The notes below the pieces were generated by a model. That model was not told the DNA's origin. It did not search any database and saw only the letters and a program-made list of their open reading frames with translations. A DNA stretch of 20,646 nucleotides from Streptococcus australis ATCC 700641 (GTDB lineage Bacteria; Bacillota; Bacilli; Lactobacillales; Streptococcaceae): assembly GCF_000186465.1 (NCBI RefSeq), contig NZ_GL636091.1, positions 578,778-599,423 of the forward strand, given 5' to 3'. A program made the position numbers and the translations under genes. Of the stretch, positions 6,162-14,262 are shown piece after piece (the first letter of the stretch is position 1; every line of letters begins with the position of its first letter).

Positions 6162-9100
6162 ATGAAGGAAATGTTCAATAGACGCCAACGCTTTTCTTTA
6201 CGAAAATATAGCGTGGGTGTTTGTTCTGTCTTGTTAGGGACAGCACTTTTTGTTGCAGGAGCTAAATCTGCATCAGCAGATGAAGCAACAGCAACATCTG
6301 AATCTGCAGAAACTGCGGCTTCAGAAGCACAACCTGCTGCAACAGAATCAAGTCAAGAAGAAGCAACAGCTTCTAAGGCCTATGGTGAAGGAGCACCAGT
6401 GCCAAAACTTGACCTATCTACTCCTGTTGCGACTTCTGAAACATCAGCTCCAGCGACTGAAAAAGCTGAAGTAGCTGAAAAACCAGTTACTACAGAGAAC
6501 AAGGAAGCGAAAGCTGAGACAAAAAAAGAAGAAAAAGCTGAAACTGAAAAATCTGAGCAAGCTCCAAAAGCAACACCAACAGAAACAAGCAAACCTGTGG
6601 AGAAAAAAGAGTCAAGCTCTAAACCAGCCTCTACAACAGCAACTCGTGCTACAGCAAGTGAAAACTCAGAAGCAGCTGCAAGTGAAGCTTCAGCAGTAGT
6701 CCCTACTGCTATTTCAGTTTCTGTAAATCCAACAGCTCCGATCTCTGGTACGGAAGCAGCTCCGCAAGCAGATCGGGCAGCAAATATTGAGGCAACAGCG
6801 ACTATCGCAACTGCCAATGTGGAACGTACAAATGCTGGAGCTTTGGCAACAAGTCGTCGCCGTAATCGTCGCGCCGCAACTGAAGAAATTGTATCTGGAG
6901 ACCATAACTCTAACCCAATTGCTGTAACTACTTACCTAAAAGATGGTGAAGTTGCTACACCTAATATGACAGATTCAAATGGTGCAAGTGTTTATTCTCA
7001 AACTGCACCAGCTGGTTACTCAGCAAAAGAAGGAGATTGGTACACATACGCTATCTGGGATTTAACTAGATTCAATGAACGTTATGGTACAAAATACTAT
7101 GCTCGTGCTTATAAGAGATTTGATGAATCTACAGATACAACTGTTGAATTACTAGATAAAACTACTGGTAATGTACTAGAAACTAGAACTATTACTTCAT
7201 CTAGTGGTGTTCAAAAATTCACTACTACCACAGCTGCGTCTAATAGTCAATTAACCTTCCAAGTGGATTATAAAGCAGGTACTGCTGAAAAAGGTAAAAC
7301 TACTCAACCATTTATTCAAAATGGGTATGAGGTTGGAAAGAGTATCACAGACTTAGTAGCTGCGGGGCACCAACTTACACCAGATGAGCAAAAACTTTAT
7401 AATGATGTTTATAACGCTCGTACTACAACAGATGTTCTAAACGTTGTTGAACCAGCCTACAATGGCCGTACGATCACTGACTCAAATGCCAAAATCCCAG
7501 AAACAATTAATAAAACAACTTATTATAAAGTAGTTGATAAAAACAACCCAACATTCAACGCCAATAAAACAGATAAAACTGTTCAAGATTATAAGGAAAA
7601 TGGTAATGAAGTAGACTTAGCTAGATATACTCTTAAAGCTGAAGAAGGACAACGTTTCACAGCATCTGGTGAGCGCCAATTTGATGGATATAAATTGTAT
7701 CAAAGAGCTGATGCAAACGATAAATCAGGCTTTGTAAATCGTCCTTATACTATCGGTTCTAAATTTATGGATGCGGACCGATACGGTATCAAACGTATCA
7801 AAGAAGTTGTTGGAGAAGACGGTTCAGTAGTTATTCGTGTTTACTTACTAGATCCAAGACAACAAAGCAAGCGTTCTGACGGCTCTCTAAGTACAGATGG
7901 CTATATGTTGCTTGCAGAAACGAAACCTATTAAACCAGGTGAACATAATACACAAGAATTAGTTGTTAAAAAAACACCTCTTAATACAATTGCATTCACT
8001 GGTGCTGATGGTGTTAACCATCCAAATGGTGTTGAAGTTGAATTCGATTTCCAAAAAGCTTCAGGATATACGCCTAAGAAGACTGTATTTGTACCATTCT
8101 TAGGAGACGGGATTGGACACGGTTCAGCTAATGCACAATTAGAACGTGGAGTTGGTGGTATCGGTACAAACGTTGACTTGCTTAACACTTTGACTCCGTA
8201 TAAACAGCCTATTTACTACTATGTAAAACAAGAACCAGTTGAAGTAACTCCAGAAGTTGAAAAACAACTTGAAGGACGTGTACTAGCAAACGGTGAGTTT
8301 ACATTTAAACTGAAAGAGGTACAACCTGACAGCTCAGTTCCTTCATCTGTTCAAGCATATGAAGAAACTGTTACCAACAAAGCAGACGGTAAAGCTACAT
8401 TCAGCAAATTAACATTTAACAAAGCGGGAACTTACACTTACACAATCACTGAGGTTAAAGGGGCAGATACAAACGTCGATTACGATGGTATGACAGTTAA
8501 GATGACTGTTACTGTAACTGAAAACGCTCAAGGTGAATTACAAGCTACAGTTAAATATAGTGGTACTGGTGGATTTGCTTCAAGTGCAGATGATAAAGTC
8601 TTCAACAACTACGTTGTAGCTCCAGTTAAGACAAAGTTTGACTTTAGCAAGGCTCTCGCAGGTCGTGAGTTGAAAGCCGGTGAATTTAGCTTCGTATTGA
8701 AAGATTCAACTGGTAAAGTTCTTCAAACTAAAACAAATACTAAAGAAGGTGTTGTAGCCTTTGATGATTTGACCTTTGATAACACACAAGTTGGTACACA
8801 CAAATACACTGTAGAAGAAGTTGTCCCAGAAAATAAAGAAACTGGTATGACTTACGACACAATGAAGGCGGAAGTTACCATTACTGTTAAGAAGGAAGGT
8901 CATGTTCTTAAAGCAACAAACACACTTCCGTCAGATACAGAGTTCAACAATACCTTCACACCTGTTGCTACACAAGCTCAATTCAAGTTCACGAAGAAAT
9001 TGGAAGGGAAAGAGCTTACGAAGGATGCCTTCACATTTGAATTGGTTGAAAATGGTAATGTCATCCAAACGAAGAAAAATGCGGCTGACGGAACTATCCA

Positions 9101-12100
9101 GTTTGACGCGATTTCTTACGATAACGAAGGATCTCATACATACACTGTACGTGAAGTAGCTGGAACAGATACAAATATCGACTACGATTCAATGAATGCA
9201 GTCGTAACAGTTAATGTAACGAAAGACGCTGCATCTGGTATCTTGACTGCTAATGTTACAATGCCTGAAGATACAGAGTTCAACAACTTTGCAGTAGCTC
9301 CAGTTAAGACTCGTTTCGACTTCAGCAAGGCTCTCGCAGGTCGTGAGTTGAAAGCCGGTGAATTTAGCTTCGTATTGAAAGATTCAACTGGTAAAGTTCT
9401 TCAAACTAAGACCAATACTAAAGCAGGTGTTGTAGCCTTTGATGACTTGACCTTTGACAATACACAAGTTGGTACTCACAAGTACACTGTAGAAGAAGTT
9501 ATCCCAGAAAATAAAGAAGCTGGTATGACTTACGATACAATGAAAGCTGAAGTAACAATCACTGTTACTAAAGAAGGTCATGTTCTTAAAGCAACAAACA
9601 CTCTTCCAGCAGATAAAGAGTTCAACAATACTTTCACACCTGCTGCAACACAAGCGCAATTCCGCTTCACAAAACGTTTGGAAGGTAAGACTCTTGAAGC
9701 CAATGCCTTCACATTCGAATTGCTTGAAAATGGCAATGTGATTCAAACCAAACAAAATGCGGCTGATGGTTCAATCCAATTCGATGCAATCCCATACGCC
9801 GCTGCAGGTACACATACTTACACTGTACGTGAAGTAGCTGGAACAGATACAAACATCGACTACGATTCAATGAATGCAGTCGTTACAGTGAATGTAACGA
9901 AAGATGCTGCATCTGGTATCTTGACTGCTAATGTTACAATGCCGGATGATACTGAGTTCAATAACTACCATGTAGCTCCAGTCGTTGCAAGATTTGACTT
10001 TACTAAGAAATTAGCTGGTCGTGAACTTAAAGATGGCGAATTTAGCTTTGTTCTTAAAGATTCAACTGGTCAAACTCTTGAAACAGTAACAAATAAAGCT
10101 GACGGAACTGTAACATTCTCTGAATTATCATTTGATAATACTAAAGTTGGAACTCATACTTATACAGTAGAAGAAGTTATTCCATCTACTAAAGAGCTTG
10201 GTATGACTTATGATACTATGAAAGCAACAGTCACAGTTGAAGTTGCTAAGAATGGTCATACTCTTACAACTGTAACAAACCTATCATCAACAGGTGGGGT
10301 AGATGCGAACGGTAACGTGACTGATGGAACAGCGGATAAAGAGTTCAACAACAAGATCACTCCTCCGGAAACACCTGAGTTCCAACCAGAAAAATTCGTC
10401 CTTAACAAAGAAAAATTTGACCTAACAGGTACAAAATTAATGGACGATGACGATGAGCTTCAGGATGAGTACACTGAAACAAACGCTAACCCATACGCAG
10501 ATGGAACTTCAAACAACGAAGCAGAAAACATCAATACCAAGACTGTTGAACGTGGTGATAAATTAGTTTACCAAGTATGGTTAGATACTAAGAACTTCAC
10601 AGACAAAAACAACATCCAATCTGTTGGTATCTCTGATACTTACGATGCAGATAAATTGACTGTTAACGCTGCTGACATTAAAGCATACGATAGCGTAACA
10701 GGAGTTGATGTAACATCTAAATTTGATATTACAGTAGCTAACGGAGTAATTACAGCTACATCTAAATCTTCTATGAACAAATCTTTAGGTGATGTTGATA
10801 ACACTCAAGTGATCGACACAACTAAATTTGCATTTGGTCGCTACTACAAATTTGATATCCCAGCTACAGTTAAAGCGGATGTTCCTGGTGGGGTAGACAT
10901 CGAAAATAAAGCGAACCAAATCGTTCACGTTTACAACCCAGTAAGCAAATCTGTTGAAACTCCAAACAAACCTACTCAAAAACGTGTAAACAGCGTTCCA
11001 GTTCAAGTAGAATTCAACTTTACTAAGAAATTAGAAGGTCGTGAATTGAAAGCTAACGAATTCAGCTTTGTACTTAAAGATTCAACAGGTAAAGTAGTTG
11101 AAACAGTTAAGAACGACGCTGATGGAAAAGTTAAATTCTCAGCTATCGAATTCAAGAAAGAACAAGCTGGTGTTCACAACTACACAGTTGAAGAAGTGGC
11201 TGGAACAGACGCAACCGTTACATACGATACTATGAAAGCGAATGTAACAGTAACTGTTTCTCACGACGGAACAGCTAAAGTTCTTGTGGCAACTGTTGGC
11301 GATATCGCTGATAAAGAGTTTAACAACCGTGTAACTCCTCCAGAAACTCCAGAATTCAATCCAGAAAAATATGTTCTGAACGAAAAAGAATTTGATTTAA
11401 CTGGAACTTCATTATTAGATGATGATAAAGAGTTGGCAGACAAGGTCGCAGATACAAATGCGAACCCATATGCGGACGATGCATCTAATAACGAAGCAGC
11501 GAATATCAATACTAAATCAGTTAAACCAGGTCAAAAACTTGTTTACCAAGTATGGCTGGATACAACTAAATTTGACGCAGCTAACAAGAACAACATCCAA
11601 TCAGTAGGAATCTCAGATGACTACGATGAGGCAAAAGTCGACGTTGAAGCTTCAGCTATTAAAGCATACGATGGTAAGACTGGTGCGGATGTGACAGCTA
11701 AATTCGATATCGTTGTTAACAATGGTGTGATTACTGCAACTCTTAAAGCTGGCTTCACTAAGTCACTTGGCGATGCAGAAAACACTCAAATCATTGACAC
11801 AACTAAATTCGAATTCGGACGTTACTACAAGTTTGATATTCCAGCAACTGTTAAAGCGGATGTTAAAGGTGGAGTAGACATCGAAAATACTGCGGCTCAA
11901 GTAGTCAACTACTACAACCCAGTAAGCAAGACTGTTGAAAAACCAAACAAACCAACTGAAAAACGTGTAAACAGCGTTCCAGTACAAGTGGAATTCAACT
12001 TCACTAAACGTTTGGAAGGCCGTGAACTTAAAGCGAACGAATTCAGCTTCGTGCTTAAAGATTCAACAGGTAAGACTCTTGAAACTGTAAGCAATGATGC

Positions 12101-13556
12101 ATCAGGTAACGTTAAGTTCAAAGCTCTTGAATTCAAGAAAGAACAAGCTGGTGTTCACAACTACACAGTTGAAGAAGTGGCTGGAACAGACGCAACCGTT
12201 ACATACGACACCATGAAAGCGAATGTAACAGTAACTGTTTCACACGACGGAACAGCTAAAGTTCTTGTGGCAACTGTTGGCGATATCGCTGATAAAGAGT
12301 TCAACAACCGTGTCACTCCACCAGAAACTCCTGAGTTCAATCCAGAGAAATATATTCTTAATGAAGAGAAATTTGATATCACTGGAAATAAACTTCTTGA
12401 TGATGATAAAGAGTTGACTGATAAAGTAGCTGATACCAACAAAGATCCATATGTGGACAAAGTTGATAATAATGAAAAGCAAAATATCAATACCCAAACA
12501 CTCCATAAAGGTGATAAGGTTGTTTACCAAGTATGGTTGGATACAACTAAATTCACAGAAGCACATTATATTCAATCTGTTGGTATTACGGATAAATATG
12601 ATAGCGAAAACTTGGATGTTAATGTGGCTGATATTAAAGCTTATGATTCAGTAACTGGTGAAGATGTAACAGCTAAGTTTGATATCTCAATTGTGAATGG
12701 TGTCATTACTGCTACATCTAAGGCTGACTTGACTAAGTCTCTTGGAGATGCAGAAAATACTCAAGTAATCGACACTGCTAAATTAGCATTTGGACGTTAC
12801 TACAAGTTTGATATTCCAGCACGTATCAAGGGAACTGCTAAAGAAGGTGTAGATATTGAAAATACAGCTTCTCAAATTGTTCACCAATATGATCCAACTA
12901 AGAAATCAGTTGATAAACCAGAAAAACCAACTGAGAAACGTGTTGTTAATATCCCAGTGAAAGTTGAATTCAACTTCACGAAGAAATTGGAAGGTCGTGC
13001 GTTGAAAGCTGGTGAATTCAGCTTCGTATTGAAAGATAAAGATGGAAACGTGATTGAAACCGTAAGCAACGATGCTGAAGGTAAGATCAAGTTCTCAGCT
13101 CTTGAATTCAAACGTGGTCAAGAAGGTACTTATATCTATCACGTAGAAGAAGTGAAAGGTACAGAGGCTGGAGTTGAGTACGATAAGATGGTAGCGACTG
13201 TTGGAGTTACTGTAACCAAGGATGGTAAAGTGTTGACTCTTACTTCACAAATGCCTGAAGATACTGAGTTTAACAACAAGGTAATTCCACCGAAACCACC
13301 AGTAACACCACCAACACCACCGGTGACACCACCAACACCACCGGTAACACCACCAACACCACCGGTAACACCGCCAACACCACCGGTGACACCACCAACA
13401 CCACCGGTGACACCGCCAACACCACCGGTGACACCGCCAGCACCAGAACTTCCTTCTACTGGTGAAGAACAATCAGCTTCTGCTGCATTGTTAGGCGCTG
13501 CTCTTGGTTTGGTTGGACTGGCTGGCCTTGCAAGACGCAAGAAAAACGAAGACTAA
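6162..13556 (+). CDS. Giant LPXTG adhesin with pilin-type isopeptide and antigen I/II-like domains
   Basis: A 2464-residue wall-anchored adhesin. Order: YSIRK-type signal peptide (1-39, LRKYSVGVCS, cleavage after SASA); Ala/Glu/Thr-rich linker (40-230); SRRRNRRAA (230-238); an N-terminal domain I do not recognise (240-690), presumably the binding head; six pilin isopeptide domains (691-1400); then three pairs of antigen I/II-like adhesin domain plus pilin domain (adhesin parts about 1401, 1726 and 2053; pilin parts about 1611, 1938 and 2265); seven PPVTPPT repeats (2379-2427); LPSTGEE (2430-), a hydrophobic segment and an RRKKNED tail. All nine pilin domains keep the Lys near FxFxK, the Glu in T(V/I)EEV, TEV or REV, and the Asn of FNN expected for the internal Lys-Asn crosslink. 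The protein should form a long, stiff stalk. The RBS AGGAGA is 9 nt upstream. Confidence 0.93.
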   Translation: MKEMFNRRQRFSLRKYSVGVCSVLLGTALFVAGAKSASADEATATSESAETAASEAQPAATESSQEEATASKAYGEGAPVPKLDLSTPVATSETSAPATEKAEVAEKPVTTENKEAKAETKKEEKAETEKSEQAPKATPTETSKPVEKKESSSKPASTTATRATASENSEAAASEASAVVPTAISVSVNPTAPISGTEAAPQADRAANIEATATIATANVERTNAGALATSRRRNRRAATEEIVSGDHNSNPIAVTTYLKDGEVATPNMTDSNGASVYSQTAPAGYSAKEGDWYTYAIWDLTRFNERYGTKYYARAYKRFDESTDTTVELLDKTTGNVLETRTITSSSGVQKFTTTTAASNSQLTFQVDYKAGTAEKGKTTQPFIQNGYEVGKSITDLVAAGHQLTPDEQKLYNDVYNARTTTDVLNVVEPAYNGRTITDSNAKIPETINKTTYYKVVDKNNPTFNANKTDKTVQDYKENGNEVDLARYTLKAEEGQRFTASGERQFDGYKLYQRADANDKSGFVNRPYTIGSKFMDADRYGIKRIKEVVGEDGSVVIRVYLLDPRQQSKRSDGSLSTDGYMLLAETKPIKPGEHNTQELVVKKTPLNTIAFTGADGVNHPNGVEVEFDFQKASGYTPKKTVFVPFLGDGIGHGSANAQLERGVGGIGTNVDLLNTLTPYKQPIYYYVKQEPVEVTPEVEKQLEGRVLANGEFTFKLKEVQPDSSVPSSVQAYEETVTNKADGKATFSKLTFNKAGTYTYTITEVKGADTNVDYDGMTVKMTVTVTENAQGELQATVKYSGTGGFASSADDKVFNNYVVAPVKTKFDFSKALAGRELKAGEFSFVLKDSTGKVLQTKTNTKEGVVAFDDLTFDNTQVGTHKYTVEEVVPENKETGMTYDTMKAEVTITVKKEGHVLKATNTLPSDTEFNNTFTPVATQAQFKFTKKLEGKELTKDAFTFELVENGNVIQTKKNAADGTIQFDAISYDNEGSHTYTVREVAGTDTNIDYDSMNAVVTVNVTKDAASGILTANVTMPEDTEFNNFAVAPVKTRFDFSKALAGRELKAGEFSFVLKDSTGKVLQTKTNTKAGVVAFDDLTFDNTQVGTHKYTVEEVIPENKEAGMTYDTMKAEVTITVTKEGHVLKATNTLPADKEFNNTFTPAATQAQFRFTKRLEGKTLEANAFTFELLENGNVIQTKQNAADGSIQFDAIPYAAAGTHTYTVREVAGTDTNIDYDSMNAVVTVNVTKDAASGILTANVTMPDDTEFNNYHVAPVVARFDFTKKLAGRELKDGEFSFVLKDSTGQTLETVTNKADGTVTFSELSFDNTKVGTHTYTVEEVIPSTKELGMTYDTMKATVTVEVAKNGHTLTTVTNLSSTGGVDANGNVTDGTADKEFNNKITPPETPEFQPEKFVLNKEKFDLTGTKLMDDDDELQDEYTETNANPYADGTSNNEAENINTKTVERGDKLVYQVWLDTKNFTDKNNIQSVGISDTYDADKLTVNAADIKAYDSVTGVDVTSKFDITVANGVITATSKSSMNKSLGDVDNTQVIDTTKFAFGRYYKFDIPATVKADVPGGVDIENKANQIVHVYNPVSKSVETPNKPTQKRVNSVPVQVEFNFTKKLEGRELKANEFSFVLKDSTGKVVETVKNDADGKVKFSAIEFKKEQAGVHNYTVEEVAGTDATVTYDTMKANVTVTVSHDGTAKVLVATVGDIADKEFNNRVTPPETPEFNPEKYVLNEKEFDLTGTSLLDDDKELADKVADTNANPYADDASNNEAANINTKSVKPGQKLVYQVWLDTTKFDAANKNNIQSVGISDDYDEAKVDVEASAIKAYDGKTGADVTAKFDIVVNNGVITATLKAGFTKSLGDAENTQIIDTTKFEFGRYYKFDIPATVKADVKGGVDIENTAAQVVNYYNPVSKTVEKPNKPTEKRVNSVPVQVEFNFTKRLEGRELKANEFSFVLKDSTGKTLETVSNDASGNVKFKALEFKKEQAGVHNYTVEEVAGTDATVTYDTMKANVTVTVSHDGTAKVLVATVGDIADKEFNNRVTPPETPEFNPEKYILNEEKFDITGNKLLDDDKELTDKVADTNKDPYVDKVDNNEKQNINTQTLHKGDKVVYQVWLDTTKFTEAHYIQSVGITDKYDSENLDVNVADIKAYDSVTGEDVTAKFDISIVNGVITATSKADLTKSLGDAENTQVIDTAKLAFGRYYKFDIPARIKGTAKEGVDIENTASQIVHQYDPTKKSVDKPEKPTEKRVVNIPVKVEFNFTKKLEGRALKAGEFSFVLKDKDGNVIETVSNDAEGKIKFSALEFKRGQEGTYIYHVEEVKGTEAGVEYDKMVATVGVTVTKDGKVLTLTSQMPEDTEFNNKVIPPKPPVTPPTPPVTPPTPPVTPPTPPVTPPTPPVTPPTPPVTPPTPPVTPPAPELPSTGEEQSASAALLGAALGLVGLAGLARRKKNED
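8622..9977 (+). repeat. Two 678-bp tandem copies of a pilin-domain pair
   Basis: Pilin domains 2+3 (8622-9299) are repeated as domains 4+5 (9300-9977), at an exact 678-bp offset: shared blocks start at 8647 and 9325, and at 9147 and 9825. Some blocks are nearly identical in DNA, including silent positions (for example the ~80 nt from 8647), while others have diverged. Confidence 0.85.
10362..13289 (+). repeat. Three ~980-bp tandem copies of an antigen I/II-like plus pilin domain pair
   Basis: Each unit begins PPETPEF(Q/N)PEK and ends EFNN. Units start at 10362, 11337 (+975) and 12318 (+981). The block 11151-11336 recurs at 12132-12317 with about five differences by eye, whereas other parts of the same units differ much more. 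Confidence 0.88.
13296..13442 (+). repeat. 21-bp tandem repeat coding for PPVTPPT (7 copies)
   Basis: Seven units encode PPVTPPT six times and PPVTPPA once, directly before the sorting signal. Silent GTA/GTG and CCA/CCG changes distinguish units. This proline-rich segment probably spans the cell wall. Copy number is likely to vary between strains. Confidence 0.93.
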
Positions 13557-13575
13557 ATTGAAAGCACAGGCGTCT

Positions 13576-13595
13576 TTCTAAGGGGTTTCTTAGAA
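13576..13595 (+). other. Small hairpin after the giant adhesin gene
   Basis: TTCTAAG and CTTAGAA form a 7-bp stem with loop GGGTTT. It starts 20 nt after the stop codon, without a T-run. It may protect the mRNA 3' end or mean nothing. Confidence 0.4.
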
Positions 13596-13690
13596 CAATT
13601 TAGACTTCATTATAAAAAGACTAGAATAAAATCACGTTCCTTAGATCAGAAAGCTGAATGAGAGCGTGATGGAAATGATTAGCTCTTTTG

Positions 13691-13720
13691 AGCAGTCGGG
13701 ATTTTCCCGGCTGCTTTTTT
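13691..13720 (+). terminator. Strong terminator of the giant adhesin gene
   Basis: AGCAGTCGGGA pairs with TCCCGGCTGCT (one G-T pair, 3-nt loop TTT), followed by TTTTTT. It sits 134 nt after the stop codon, leaving an unusually long 3' untranslated region. Confidence 0.92.
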
Positions 13721-14262
13721 GTATTGACAGGTGAATGGCTCCTGTTATCCAAATAGTTGAAGTTTTTCTTTTGAGAAACAAAGAATCCCTATTCCTATTT
13801 TCCTATTTAACAAACAGAAAAAGAGAACAAGATAATCCCAAATCATACGAGAAAAAAATGAGAATAGGTTGGTACTTAAATACTTATGTTTTCATAGTAA
13901 AGTTCTGTTATGGAAAAAGTCTTCTCTTAGATAGATAACTAGGCTTTGATATAGGTGGTGTCAGAAAAAATAGAAATTACTAATTCAAGCTATTAAGTGT
14001 TGGTAAAACAAAGGGGATATTCTAAAAAGTACAGAGAAATAGGCAAAAAAATTGTTAAAAAATACATGTTTAAAAAAGTGAACTCAAGGTGCAAAAACGA
14101 AAGAAACGCAAAAAAACGTTCGTATTTTTTGCAAAAAATGACGATATAAAGACAATATTACGATATATTTCGTGATATTTACGACAAAATGACATTTGAG
14201 AGTTTATTTTTGCTAAAATTATATTGGAGTAAAAATATATTTTAAAAAGGAGTTTTATGGAC
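13721..14262 (+). promoter_or_regulatory. AT-rich non-coding region upstream of the beta-helix adhesin gene
   Basis: About 540 nt with no credible gene. It holds an isolated TTGACA (13724-13729) without a good -10, three short CCTATT-type repeats (13788-13808), a hairpin GCAAAAAAACG / CGTATTTTTTGC (14108-14132), two ACGATATA copies (14141-14148, 14160-14167), the symmetric ACGATATATTTCGT (14160-14173), and an extended -10, TGCTAAAAT (14211-14219), as the likely promoter. The RBS AAGGAG is at 14247-14252. Confidence 0.5.

Noticed and set aside
6380..6817. 145-codon minus-strand open frame
   Set aside because: It is antisense to the Ala/Glu/Thr-rich linker; biased codons of the real gene keep the opposite strand open.
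13296..13442. CRISPR-like short repeats
   Set aside because: The 21-bp units are contiguous, have no spacers, and are in-frame coding sequence.
13139..13540. Minus-strand open frames opposite the adhesin 3' end, including a Cys/Trp-rich one
   Set aside because: They mirror the proline codons of the PPVTPPT repeat and have no RBS; the plus-strand frame is clearly coding.
13735..13938. 67-codon plus-strand open frame between adhesin genes
   Set aside because: It lies in AT-rich non-coding sequence with no good RBS, no recognisable domain, and irregular composition.
14119..14132. Minus-strand cin-box-like sequence
   Set aside because: It reads TACGAACG, matching only six of eight cin-box positions, and no gene lies on that strand.
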